Shown here: one piece after another, positions 50,955-59,878 of the stretch
How the letters are laid out: each line of letters opens with the position of its first letter
How positions within the stretch are numbered: position 1 is the first letter of the stretch
Source of the DNA: Autumnicola tepida
GTDB lineage: Bacteria; Bacteroidota; Bacteroidia; Flavobacteriales; Flavobacteriaceae
Direction: 5' to 3'
DNA length: 64,000 nt
Assembly: GCF_031846485.1 (NCBI RefSeq)
Contig: NZ_JAVRHQ010000001.1
Location: forward strand, 248,001-312,000
The notes under the pieces: generated by a model
What the model saw: the letters and a program-made list of their open reading frames with translations, nothing else
The model's database searches: none
Told to the model about the DNA's origin: nothing
Program-made: the position numbers and the translations under genes

Positions 50955-53231
50955 ATGGAATCAATAATGATTTACATGCCTGCTGTAATGGCAGTTCTTG
51001 GGCTGCTTTACATGTGGTCCAAAAGGTCCTGGGTAATGAAACAGGACTCCGGCGACGGAAAGATGAAAGATATTTCGTCGCATATTTATGAAGGGGCGCT
51101 TGCCTTCCTGAAAGCAGAATACAAACTGCTCACTTTCTTTGTTATTGGGGCCAGTCTTGCCTTAGCTTTAATAGCTTTCGTGGTGCCCACTACGCACTGG
51201 CTAATTATCGTGTCCTTTATTTTTGGGGCATTTTTTTCGGCTCTGGCCGGAAATATGGGCATGAAGATCGCCACCCAAACCAACGTACGCACTACCCAGG
51301 CTGCAAGAAGTAGTCTCCCAAGGGCTTTAAAGATATCTTTTGGGGGCGGAACGGTTATGGGTCTTGGTGTTGCCGGCCTTGCAGTGTTGGGCCTGAGCCT
51401 GTTTTTTATCATTTTCTTCTATTATTTTATGGGCGGCGAGTGGACCAATACTTTAGACATGACCGTAGTCCTTGAAACCCTCGCCGGTTTTTCCCTTGGA
51501 GCTGAATCCATAGCGCTTTTTGCCCGCGTTGGGGGCGGTATCTATACCAAGGCTGCCGATGTTGGTGCCGACCTGGTGGGAAAAGTAGAAGCCGGTATTC
51601 CTGAAGACGACCCGCGTAACCCCGCCACCATAGCAGATAATGTGGGAGACAACGTGGGAGACGTGGCAGGAATGGGTGCCGATTTATTCGGGAGTTATGT
51701 TGCCACCGTTTTGGCTGCCATGGTGCTTGGAAATTATATTATTGAAGATATGGGCGGCGATATTGTTGCTGAAGGTTTCGGCGGAATTGGACCTATACTT
51801 CTGCCGGTGGCCATCGCCGGTGCCGGGATCATTATTTCCATAATAGGTACCCTGCTGGTGAAAATAAAAGATAATAATGCCAAAGAAAATGAAGTGCAGA
51901 AGGCGCTGAATATCGGGAACTGGGTTTCCATAGCCCTGGTTGCCATAACAAGTTTTTTCCTGGTGCGCTGGATGTTGCCGGAGAATACCATGAAAATGGG
52001 TTTTTTTGTAGGTGGCCGAGAAGGTTTTGAATTTGTGAATATTTCTTCCATGCGGGTTTTTTATGCTACCCTGGTGGGAATTGGCGTAGGAGGAATTATT
52101 TCTGCAGTAACCGAATATTATACAGGCCTGGGTAAGAAACCGGTGCTTTCTATTGTACAAAATTCCAGCACAGGCGCGGCAACCAATATTATCGCCGGGC
52201 TTTCTACCGGAATGATTTCCACATTTTCTTCAGTATTACTTTTTGCTATCGCCATTTGGGCTTCCTATGCTTTTGCCGGTTTTTACGGAGTGGCTTTGGC
52301 AGCTTCAGCAATGATGGCTACCACGGCCATGCAACTGGCCATTGATGCTTTTGGCCCTATTTCTGATAATGCCGGCGGGATTGCAGAAATGAGCGAACTT
52401 CCCGCAGAGGTAAGGGAGCGAACCGATATTCTGGATTCCGTAGGAAATACCACAGCGGCTACCGGGAAGGGATTTGCCATTGCCTCGGCAGCGCTAACGT
52501 CCCTGGCGCTTTTCGCGGTATACGTTACTTTTACCGGAATAGACGGGATAAATATTTTTAAGGCGCCAGTGCTGGCCATGCTTTTTGTGGGCGGGATGGT
52601 GCCGGTGGTTTTCTCGGCCCTGGCTATGAGTTCTGTGGGGAAGGCCGCCATGCAAATGGTAAACGAGGTACGCAGGCAGTTTAAGGAAATTCCTGGAATC
52701 CTGGAAGGGACGGCAAAACCGCAATACGATAAATGTGTTGAAATCTCTACCAATGCGGCCCTTAGGGAAATGCTGTTGCCGGGAGTACTTACCATTGGTT
52801 TTCCTATTGCAATCGCCCTTTTGCCCATGCTCTTTGGCTATGAAAAAGTGCTGATTGCTGAAATGCTGGGCGGGTATATGGCCGGGGTTACCGTTAGTGG
52901 TGTGTTGTGGGCGATTTTTCAGAACAATGCCGGCGGGGCATGGGATAATGCGAAGAAATCTTTTGAAGCCGGGGTGATGATTAACGGGGAGATGACCTAC
53001 AAAGGTTCTGATGCCCATAAGGCGGCAGTTACCGGAGATACAGTAGGAGATCCTTTTAAGGATACCTCGGGGCCATCCATGAATATTCTAATAAAACTTA
53101 CCTGCCTTATAGGATTGGTGCTGGCGCCAATTTTAGGAGGCCATACCACCGATGCTGAAAAAGTGCGGGAAGAACAGGCAAAAGTTTCTAAAGTTGAAAA
53201 CAGTAGCAATGAAGGGTTCATCAGGCAATAG
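50955..53231 (+). CDS. hppA: membrane-bound ion-pumping pyrophosphatase
   Basis: Couples PPi hydrolysis to H+ and/or Na+ export. 758 residues with about 16 membrane helices. Active site: DVGADLVGKVEAGIPEDDPRNP, IADNVGDNVGDVAGMGADLF, and the late DNAKK and DTVGDPFKDTSGPS. In GNTTAATGKGFAIASAAL an alanine, not lysine, follows GNTT, the residue that marks K+-dependent enzymes. Whether it pumps Na+ or H+ cannot be told by eye. Its own start follows the ppa terminator. Confidence 0.94.
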   Translation: MESIMIYMPAVMAVLGLLYMWSKRSWVMKQDSGDGKMKDISSHIYEGALAFLKAEYKLLTFFVIGASLALALIAFVVPTTHWLIIVSFIFGAFFSALAGNMGMKIATQTNVRTTQAARSSLPRALKISFGGGTVMGLGVAGLAVLGLSLFFIIFFYYFMGGEWTNTLDMTVVLETLAGFSLGAESIALFARVGGGIYTKAADVGADLVGKVEAGIPEDDPRNPATIADNVGDNVGDVAGMGADLFGSYVATVLAAMVLGNYIIEDMGGDIVAEGFGGIGPILLPVAIAGAGIIISIIGTLLVKIKDNNAKENEVQKALNIGNWVSIALVAITSFFLVRWMLPENTMKMGFFVGGREGFEFVNISSMRVFYATLVGIGVGGIISAVTEYYTGLGKKPVLSIVQNSSTGAATNIIAGLSTGMISTFSSVLLFAIAIWASYAFAGFYGVALAASAMMATTAMQLAIDAFGPISDNAGGIAEMSELPAEVRERTDILDSVGNTTAATGKGFAIASAALTSLALFAVYVTFTGIDGINIFKAPVLAMLFVGGMVPVVFSALAMSSVGKAAMQMVNEVRRQFKEIPGILEGTAKPQYDKCVEISTNAALREMLLPGVLTIGFPIAIALLPMLFGYEKVLIAEMLGGYMAGVTVSGVLWAIFQNNAGGAWDNAKKSFEAGVMINGEMTYKGSDAHKAAVTGDTVGDPFKDTSGPSMNILIKLTCLIGLVLAPILGGHTTDAEKVREEQAKVSKVENSSNEGFIRQ

Positions 53232-53302
53232 TAACTTAAAATTGTTAATTTCCTTTTAAGAAGATATCCTGCAGTGCCGGGATTGATTATTTTAAGGCTC
53301 AT

Positions 53303-54559
53303 ATGAACTATGACGATTTAACTACTTTAGGAATTGCCTTAGGATTGGGAATGCTTGTAGGCTTGCAGCGCGAGCATTCCAACCAGGCCATCGCAGGGGT
53401 GCGCACTTTTAGCATCATCTCTATTTTTGGTGCTGTGGCGGGCTTTCTTACCCGCGATATGCAAAATGAATTTATACTGCCCGCCCTGGGAATATCCCTT
53501 GTGGCCCTGGTATATACCGGCGGAAGAAGTAAAGAAGATCAAAAGGATCCCGGCAAAACAACTGAAGTCGCCATTTTGCTGATGTTTGCCATTGGCGCCT
53601 ACCTGGTGTTGGGAAACCGGGTGCTCGGTGTGGTGGCAGGCGGATTGCTAACCATGCTGCTTTATGCCAAATCCCACCTTCACAATTTTATAGATAAACT
53701 TAAAGATTCCGATGTTTCTGCAATTATGACCCTCGCGGGAATTTCCCTTATTATTCTGCCAATCCTACCAGACCAGACTTACGGCCCGTATGATGTTCTC
53801 AACCCTCATAACATCTGGTTAATGGTGGTTTTTATTGTTGGCCTTAGCGTTGTGGGATACTTTATCTACAAATTTGTGGGTAAAGATTCCGGCGTGATTT
53901 CCAATGGGATCCTGGGCGGACTCATAAGCAGCACCGCCACAACGGTAAGCTTTGCACGAAAACAAAAACAGGCGCCAGATATTGCCCGGGTAGCGGTATT
54001 CGTGATTACCACAGCCTCGGCAATTGCCCTGGCCAGGGTTTTAATCGAGATATCTGTAGTTGCGCCTGCAGAATTGCCAAAACTGGCTATGCCCATCGCT
54101 TTTAATTTCGTGGTAATGTGCCTTATGTGCGTATGGCTTTTCTATACAATTAAAAAAGACAAAGACGCAGGAGAATTGCCCGAGCCCGAAAATCCGGCGC
54201 AATTTAAAGCTGCCCTCGTCTTTGGGCTGTTATATGGGCTCATCCTGCTGCTGGTGGCATTCGCCAAGGAACAATTCGGGAACCAGGGGCTTTATATTGT
54301 GGCGATAATTAGCGGACTTACAGATGTAGATGCCATTACGCTTTCTATGTCTAAAATGATAAAAGGAGGAGGGGTATCCACCAGTCTGGGATGGAAGCTC
54401 ATTTTGCTGGCCTCTTTGGCCAACCTCCTCTTTAAAGGAATTATGGCTATGGTTATTGGGACGGGCAAAATTGTAAAATGGCTTGCCCTTACCTTCGGGA
54501 TCTCGATAGCAGTTGGGTTGCTAACCATTTTCCTCTGGCCGGAAAACTGGCATTTCTAA
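53303..54559 (+). CDS. MgtC/SapB-DUF4010 family membrane protein
   Basis: 418 residues, about 12 membrane helices. N-terminal LGIALGLGMLVGLQREHSNQ and GVRTFSIISIFGAVAGF are MgtC/SapB-like; the remainder (GVISNGILGGLISSTATTVSF, ITTASAIALARVLIEI, VAIISGLTDVDAITLSMSKM) is DUF4010. Substrate unknown; MgtC relatives affect Mg2+ or cation balance. 71 bases after hppA, same direction. Confidence 0.85.
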   Translation: MNYDDLTTLGIALGLGMLVGLQREHSNQAIAGVRTFSIISIFGAVAGFLTRDMQNEFILPALGISLVALVYTGGRSKEDQKDPGKTTEVAILLMFAIGAYLVLGNRVLGVVAGGLLTMLLYAKSHLHNFIDKLKDSDVSAIMTLAGISLIILPILPDQTYGPYDVLNPHNIWLMVVFIVGLSVVGYFIYKFVGKDSGVISNGILGGLISSTATTVSFARKQKQAPDIARVAVFVITTASAIALARVLIEISVVAPAELPKLAMPIAFNFVVMCLMCVWLFYTIKKDKDAGELPEPENPAQFKAALVFGLLYGLILLLVAFAKEQFGNQGLYIVAIISGLTDVDAITLSMSKMIKGGGVSTSLGWKLILLASLANLLFKGIMAMVIGTGKIVKWLALTFGISIAVGLLTIFLWPENWHF

Positions 54560-54671
54560 ATCTTCTTTTCCGTTTTTCTGCGGAAAACATTTTAAAGGTT
54601 AAAACCACATTAAAGCATGCTAAACTTATTATAATCATGTTCTTACCTGCTTTTTTGCAAATATGATGTTG

Positions 54672-54689
54672 TAATTTCAAATGAAATTA
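54672..54689. repeat. perfect palindrome upstream of the SDR gene
   Basis: TAATTTCA-AA-TGAAATTA, 8-bp arms with a 2-nt spacer, ending 27 bases before the SDR ATG. Size and position suit an operator for a dimeric regulator. No T-run follows, so it is not a terminator. Confidence 0.5.
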
Positions 54690-54716
54690 TTAACCAATTA
54701 AAAAAACATACATATT

Positions 54717-55571
54717 ATGGGAAGATTGCAGGGAAAGACCGCTATAATAACCGGAGGTGCCACAGGAATAGGAGAGGCCATAGCGAAAAAATTCAGCCGG
54801 GAAGGCGCAAAAGTTCTCATTATTGGTCTTCCGGACAATCCGGTAGATCAGGTGGTGGAAGAAATCAACAATAATGAAGGGGAAGCAATAGGCTTTTCAA
54901 AAGATATTTCTTCCGAAGAAAATGTAAAGGAAGCCATTAAAACGCTTATTGATAAATGGCAAAAACTGGATATCCTTATCAATAATGCCGGGGTTTTTCC
55001 TGAAGCGAATACGGCAGATGAATTTTCTGTGGATGCTTTTGATAACCTTGTAAAGAATAATATTCGTACGACTTTCCTGTTCACCAAGCACGCATTGCCG
55101 GAACTGCAAAAAACGAAGGGCTGTATAGTCGCTGCAGGTTCTGAGGCAGGTTTGCTGGGAATCCCGCAGGTGGCCGTGTATGGCGGCACAAAAGGTTTTG
55201 TGCACTCCTTTATAAAAGGAATCGCCGGAGAGCAGGCCAAAAATGGCGTGCGGGCAAATGTTGTGGCTCCCGGGGCTGTAGATACCGCCTGGACGCATAA
55301 GGAACAGGGGCCAATGGACGAGCAAATGGAAGAGATGATGGTAAATGCCACTCCCATGGGCCGCCGTGGAACAGTGGAAGAAATTGCCAATGTGTACTGC
55401 TTCCTTGCTTCAGATGAGGCTTCGTTTGTTACCGGCTCTATTTACTCGGTAGATGGGGGAATTACCATTTCAAAAGGTGCCATGGGCAAACAGGTGCCAG
55501 ATGAATTGCGTGATAAAAAAGTAGGCCTGGATGTGCAACATTCCAGGGAAGGCGCTACTGAAAAGAAATAA
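54717..55571 (+). CDS. SDR family oxidoreductase, stress-type
   Basis: 284-residue classical SDR: AIITGGATGIGEAIAKKF, NNAGVFPEA, VAVYGGTKGF (catalytic Tyr/Lys) and a C-terminal GSIYSVDGG. A Ser in VAAGSEAGL stands in for the usual active-site position. The C-terminal tail (KVGLDVQHSREGATEKK) is charged. Genes of this type often sit among general-stress genes; here the Ku/LigD operon follows 0.8 kb on. Substrate unknown. Confidence 0.85.
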   Translation: MGRLQGKTAIITGGATGIGEAIAKKFSREGAKVLIIGLPDNPVDQVVEEINNNEGEAIGFSKDISSEENVKEAIKTLIDKWQKLDILINNAGVFPEANTADEFSVDAFDNLVKNNIRTTFLFTKHALPELQKTKGCIVAAGSEAGLLGIPQVAVYGGTKGFVHSFIKGIAGEQAKNGVRANVVAPGAVDTAWTHKEQGPMDEQMEEMMVNATPMGRRGTVEEIANVYCFLASDEASFVTGSIYSVDGGITISKGAMGKQVPDELRDKKVGLDVQHSREGATEKK

Positions 55572-55688
55572 AAATGAATTTCTTCTGAAGAAAGTTTTTC
55601 CTTTTCCGAAGTTTTGTGGCGGAATGGGAAAAGCTTTTCTTTTTAGAAGTTGATTGGATAGTATTCAGTAATGAACTGGAAAAAATTC

Positions 55689-56153
55689 TTATACAGGATA
55701 TTTGTTGGCTCCCATAATGTTCATTTCAAGCAGCATTTCTTTTATCTTATGGCGATGGCACATCAAAGTTTCCCGAATCCTGCCATCATTGATTTTTGAA
55801 AGGCAGGAAATATAATTATCTAATGTGTTCTTCTCTGTTACCAGGCAGTTCTGAAGATCGTCTTTTGTTGGCAGGTAAAATGGAGGTAGTGTGGAACGGG
55901 TTTTTTTAGGACTTTTAAAGTCGGGAATGTTGCTTTTGCCAATTTCATATACCTGTTTTTGGAGTTCTTTTATAAGCTTCTCCATTTCCCGAAGACACTG
56001 TTCCTTTTGTTTTGATAATCTGAAAAAGAAATTTTTAAGCATCAGCTTCTTATTCCGCATCCCGGCATTTTGATACAACATGAGGCTTTCGAAGTTTTTA
56101 CTCCGAAGCTCCTCAAGCAATTCAATCGTTAATATTTTCCGCTTTAAATTCAT
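55689..56153 (-). CDS. hypothetical helical protein, ferritin-like/DUF2383-like pattern
   Basis: 154 residues, basic and nearly all helical. ESLMLYQNAGMRNKKLMLKN and LSKQKEQCLREMEKLIKEL recall the four-helix PA2169/DUF2383 pattern (E..Y..A ... F..LS.Q...), with later helices KNTLDNYISCLSKI and RETLMCHRHKIKEML. The pattern match is weak. It is convergent with the SDR gene. Function not assigned. Confidence 0.5.
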   Translation of the reverse strand: MNLKRKILTIELLEELRSKNFESLMLYQNAGMRNKKLMLKNFFFRLSKQKEQCLREMEKLIKELQKQVYEIGKSNIPDFKSPKKTRSTLPPFYLPTKDDLQNCLVTEKNTLDNYISCLSKINDGRIRETLMCHRHKIKEMLLEMNIMGANKYPV

Positions 56154-56402
56154 TTTTAATAAAAAACATCTATATAAATTTAATAATTCATAATATCAGA
56201 TTTTTGATTTATGAGACTTTTAACTTTAATTTAGTTATGCTGAAGAAGAAATTATAATTAACAGTAATAGTCATTCAAAAAGTTGTGAATCAACCTGGCT
56301 TGTTATGAAGTTAAATCAGCGTTAATCAACAGCGATAACTAATATAAATTCTTCATTTATTGTAGCTTTAAGAGACAATCCAATAACTTAAATATTTCTG
56401 TT
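56154..56402. other. 249-bp divergent intergenic region upstream of the NHEJ operon
   Basis: AT-rich, between the helical protein gene and the small Rho_N/SAP-like gene. No exact TAnnTTTG is found near the operon start, unlike most genes in this window, which could mean that an alternative sigma factor reads it. No open frame. Confidence 0.4.
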
Positions 56403-56651
56403 ATGGCTAAAAATCATGGACCACAGATCAAGAATGATAAGCAATATGAGGAATTGCGCGATAAAGGTATGAGCAAAAGCAAAGCTGCCCGTATTGCTAA
56501 CGATCCCAACTCCGGCAAAAAAGGAGGCAAGGCAGATAAATATGAAGAAAGGACGAAAGAAGATCTTTATGAAGAAGCCAAAAAAGTGGGCATAGAAGGC
56601 AGAAGTGACATGAGCAAGAAAGAATTAATCAACGCTTTGCGCAATCATTAG
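56403..56651 (+). CDS. small basic protein with Rho_N/SAP-like C-terminal motif, upstream of ku
   Basis: 82 residues, strongly charged. The first half (MAKNHGPQIKNDKQYEELRDKGMSK in outline, then SKAARIANDPNSGKKGG) resembles the DUF7218 type; the second half, TKEDLYEEAKKVGIEG followed by DMSKKELINALRNH, is a helix-extension-helix motif of the Rho N-terminal/SAP kind, which binds nucleic acid. It ends 8 bases before ku. It may supply in trans a DNA-binding tail like the SAP domain found fused to some bacterial Ku proteins. That role is inference. Confidence 0.8.
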   Translation: MAKNHGPQIKNDKQYEELRDKGMSKSKAARIANDPNSGKKGGKADKYEERTKEDLYEEAKKVGIEGRSDMSKKELINALRNH

Positions 56652-56659
56652 TAGAGAAA

Positions 56660-57436
56660 ATGAGATCTATTTGGAACGGCTCTATCAGTTTTGGCCTGGT
56701 TTCTATTCCGGTAAAGTTATATTCTGGTTCAGAAGAGCGAAAGCTGGACCTGGATATGCTGGACAGGCATGACCATTCCCGCATCAGGTATAAAAGGGTA
56801 AATGAAGCTACGGGCAAGGAAGTGGAATGGAAAGATATTGTAAAAGGCTTTAAAAAGGAGGAGGGTTATGTGGTGCTGGAAAAGGAAGATTTTGAAAGCG
56901 CCAACCTTAAAAAAAGCAAAACCATAGATATTGAAGAGTTTATCGATGAAGAAGAAGTTGCAGACGTGCTCTTTAAAAAACCGTATTTCCTGGAGCCGCA
57001 AAAGGAAGGGGGAAAATCTTACAACCTGCTGCGGGATGCTTTAAAAAAAACCGAAAAATTGGGCGTGGCGACATTTGTGATGCGCCAGAAGGAGCACCTT
57101 AGCCTGGTTGGGGTATATAAAGATGCTTTGGTTTTACACGTTATTCGCTTTGCAGATGAAATCAGGGACCCGTCAGACCTGAAATTACCTGATACGAAGA
57201 TTAAAAAAAAGGAAGTAGATATGGCTATTTCCCTTATTGAGCAGTATACCAGTGAGTTTAGTTTTGAAAAATTCAAGGATGTGTATAACGATCAGCTCCT
57301 GAAGATTATTGAATCCAAATCTGCAGGAAAAACTGTGCAGCCTGAAGAATTTGAAAGCAAACCCACCCCTGCCAAAGATCTTATGTCTCAGTTAAAAGCC
57401 AGTCTCGAGAAAAAGAAAAAAGGCAAGGCGTCTTAA
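56660..57436 (+). CDS. ku: non-homologous end-joining protein Ku
   Basis: Homodimeric ring that holds DNA ends for LigD. 258 residues: MRSIWNGSISFGLVSIPVKLY at the N-terminus, HDHSRIRYKRVNEATGKEV, YFLEPQKEGGKSYNLLRDAL and GVATFVMRQKEHLSLVGVY are canonical. The C-terminus after about residue 235 is a short Lys-rich tail with no SAP domain. ligD starts 3 bases after the stop. Confidence 0.96.
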   Translation: MRSIWNGSISFGLVSIPVKLYSGSEERKLDLDMLDRHDHSRIRYKRVNEATGKEVEWKDIVKGFKKEEGYVVLEKEDFESANLKKSKTIDIEEFIDEEEVADVLFKKPYFLEPQKEGGKSYNLLRDALKKTEKLGVATFVMRQKEHLSLVGVYKDALVLHVIRFADEIRDPSDLKLPDTKIKKKEVDMAISLIEQYTSEFSFEKFKDVYNDQLLKIIESKSAGKTVQPEEFESKPTPAKDLMSQLKASLEKKKKGKAS

Positions 57437-57439
57437 GAT

Positions 57440-59863
57440 ATGAGTCTTGAAGATTATATACGAAAACGGGATTTCTCTAAAACTCCCGAGCCTGGTGGCG
57501 AAATAAGCAATGAAAACCGCGGCCGGTTTGTAATTCAGCGGCATAAAGCTACAAGGCTACATTACGATTTACGCCTTGAAATGGATGGGGTTCTTAAAAG
57601 CTGGGCGGTTCCCAAAGGCCCTTCCATGAATCCTTCCGATAAGCGCCTGGCCATTCAAACAGAAGACCATCCAATTAAATATCTTAATTTTCACGGTACC
57701 ATTCCCAAAGGAAATTATGGCGCGGGGGAAATGAGCATTTGGGATGAAGGCGAATATGTTTCCGCAGAAGCTGCAGGAAATAAAGACCTCCTGGAACAGC
57801 TTGAAAAGGGCAACCTGAAAATCAAATTTTCGGGAAAGAGGGTAAAGGGAGAATTTGCATTGGTGCATACCCGCCGCGGCGAAGGCAACCAATGGCTGCT
57901 CATTAAAAAAAAAGATGATTTTTCTACAGATCTTGTTTATGATGCCGAGGTGTATGCCCCTTCCGAAGAAAAAAAGAAGCCCAAAATAAGAAAATTAAAC
58001 CCTGAAGATCCCGTACGGCCAATGCTGGCCACTGCCACAAAAGAAATTTTTAATGATCCCGGATGGATATATGAGCTTAAATGGGACGGCTACCGTCTAA
58101 TCGCAAATATCGATAACGGCAATGTGAGGATCCATTCCCGCAACGGGATTTCATATAATTCAAAATTTCCTAACCTGGTAAAGGACCTGGAACAAATACA
58201 GCAGGACGTGATTTTAGATGGAGAGGTGGTGGTTCTTGACAAAAACGGTGTTCCGCTCTTCCAGGAATTGCAGAATTATGATAGCAGCACCAAAGGCGCT
58301 TTACGGTTTTATGTTTTTGATATGCTCTATCTTAATGGACACAGCATGCTGGAACTGCCGCTTTTGGAGAGGAAAAGCCTTATTCCAGACGTACTGGAAG
58401 AAACCAGCCTTAGCCTCTACTGCGACCATATGGAAGGCATGGGCAGTGCTTTTTACAAAAAGGCCGTAGATGCGGGTATGGAAGGCGTAATCGCGAAAAA
58501 GGCAGATTCTACTTATGCGCCGGGATACAGGACAGAGCACTGGCTGAAGATTAAAGCTATGGAAAGCCAGGAAGCTATTATTTGCGGATATACAGAATCT
58601 GACAAGGACAGCTCTGTTTTCAGGTCCCTGATCCTGGGGATGCTCGAAAATAACAAATTGAAGTATATAGGAAACTGCGGTACCGGCTTTTCCCATGCTG
58701 AACAGAAAGAGCTGTTGGCGCAGATGAAAACACTGGAAACTGAAGAAAACCCGTTTGAAAAAAAGATAAATCTCAAAGGGCGTAAACCGGTATGGGTGAG
58801 GCCAGAGCTTATATGCGAAATCAAATTTTCTGAATGGACCAAAAGCGGCAATATGAGGCACCCTTCATATAAAGGCCTGCGGCAGGACAAGAATATTACC
58901 GAGGTGCATAAAGAAGAAAAAACGGCCACTCCCGGCGAAGCTTCAGAAACAGAAGTGGGTGCCAATCAGCTGGAAATTGGAGGAATACCGGTATCTTTTA
59001 CAAACCTTGAAAAGATATACTGGCCGGAAAGTGGTTTCAGGAAATATGACCTTGTAGACTATTATTTGCAGGTTTCTGAATATATGATGCCGTACCTAAA
59101 GGACCGGCCTCAAAATTTGCACCGGCATCCCAACGGGATTCATCATACCGGGTTTTACCAAAAAGACAATGAAGGACTGCTGGCAGACTGGGTGGAAACG
59201 GTAAAAATTTATTCTAAGCACAATAACCGTGATATTGAATACATGCTTTGCCAGAATGAAGCTACTCTGCTCTATATGGCAAATTTGGGATGTATAGAAA
59301 TTAACCCCTGGAATTCCAGGGTGGGGAATCTTGAAAACCCCGATTATACGGTAATTGATATAGACCCGACCGATAAGAATACTTTTGAAGAGGTGATTGA
59401 AGTGGCACAGGCGGTAAAGGAAGTACTGGATAAAGCTAAGATCGAAGGCTTTTGCAAAACTTCCGGTTCCAGCGGGATGCACATTTACATTCCATTAGAC
59501 GGGGAGTATAGCTACGAAGAGGCCCGGGATTTTACAAAATTACTGTGCTATTTTGTTCAGGAGAAAACTGGCAAATTAACCAGTATGGAGCGGGCGGTAA
59601 AAAGCAGGAAAGGCAAAATTTATCTTGATTTTCTACAGAACAGGAAAGGGCAAACCCTGGCTGCACCCTATTGCGCACGGCCTAAGAAAGGGGCAACGGT
59701 GTCGGCGCCGCTGCGGTGGGAAGAAGTGAGGAAAGGCTTGAAAATATCAGATTTTAATATTAAAAATATGCCGGAGAGGATAGAAAAGGAGGGGGACCTT
59801 TTTACAGGTGTCCTGGGGAAGGGGATAGATATGGGAGAAGTCCTGGAAAGGCTTAACACTTAA
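57440..59863 (+). CDS. ligD: multifunctional DNA ligase D (phosphoesterase-ligase-polymerase)
   Basis: End-processing and sealing enzyme of bacterial NHEJ, 807 residues. Domain order PE-LIG-POL: 3'-phosphoesterase at 1-165 (QRHKATRLHYDLRLEMDGVL, HGTIPKGNYGAGEM), ATP-dependent ligase at about 190-500 (nucleotidyl Lys in YELKWDGYRL, VILDGEVVVLD, EGVIAKKADSTYAPG), polymerase/primase at about 520-807 (TNLEKIYWPESGF, TVIDIDPTDKNTF, KTSGSSGMHIYIPL, YLDFLQNRKGQTLAAPYCAR). All catalytic motifs seem intact. Co-transcribed with ku. Confidence 0.97.
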   Translation: MSLEDYIRKRDFSKTPEPGGEISNENRGRFVIQRHKATRLHYDLRLEMDGVLKSWAVPKGPSMNPSDKRLAIQTEDHPIKYLNFHGTIPKGNYGAGEMSIWDEGEYVSAEAAGNKDLLEQLEKGNLKIKFSGKRVKGEFALVHTRRGEGNQWLLIKKKDDFSTDLVYDAEVYAPSEEKKKPKIRKLNPEDPVRPMLATATKEIFNDPGWIYELKWDGYRLIANIDNGNVRIHSRNGISYNSKFPNLVKDLEQIQQDVILDGEVVVLDKNGVPLFQELQNYDSSTKGALRFYVFDMLYLNGHSMLELPLLERKSLIPDVLEETSLSLYCDHMEGMGSAFYKKAVDAGMEGVIAKKADSTYAPGYRTEHWLKIKAMESQEAIICGYTESDKDSSVFRSLILGMLENNKLKYIGNCGTGFSHAEQKELLAQMKTLETEENPFEKKINLKGRKPVWVRPELICEIKFSEWTKSGNMRHPSYKGLRQDKNITEVHKEEKTATPGEASETEVGANQLEIGGIPVSFTNLEKIYWPESGFRKYDLVDYYLQVSEYMMPYLKDRPQNLHRHPNGIHHTGFYQKDNEGLLADWVETVKIYSKHNNRDIEYMLCQNEATLLYMANLGCIEINPWNSRVGNLENPDYTVIDIDPTDKNTFEEVIEVAQAVKEVLDKAKIEGFCKTSGSSGMHIYIPLDGEYSYEEARDFTKLLCYFVQEKTGKLTSMERAVKSRKGKIYLDFLQNRKGQTLAAPYCARPKKGATVSAPLRWEEVRKGLKISDFNIKNMPERIEKEGDLFTGVLGKGIDMGEVLERLNT

Positions 59864-59878
59864 AAAGGAGTATACTTA

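Noticed and set aside
51684..52160. 158-codon frame antisense to hppA, rich in His and Gly
   Set aside because: Shadow frame of the pyrophosphatase; no promoter or start signal, composition unlike real proteins here.
52283..52828. 181-codon open frame antisense to hppA
   Set aside because: It mirrors a strongly conserved membrane-protein gene; the product is Ser/Pro/Ala-rich with no known fold, typical of an antisense shadow in a GC-richer gene.
54848..55390. 180-codon open frame antisense to the SDR gene
   Set aside because: The sense strand encodes intact SDR motifs; the antisense product has no recognisable domain or start context.
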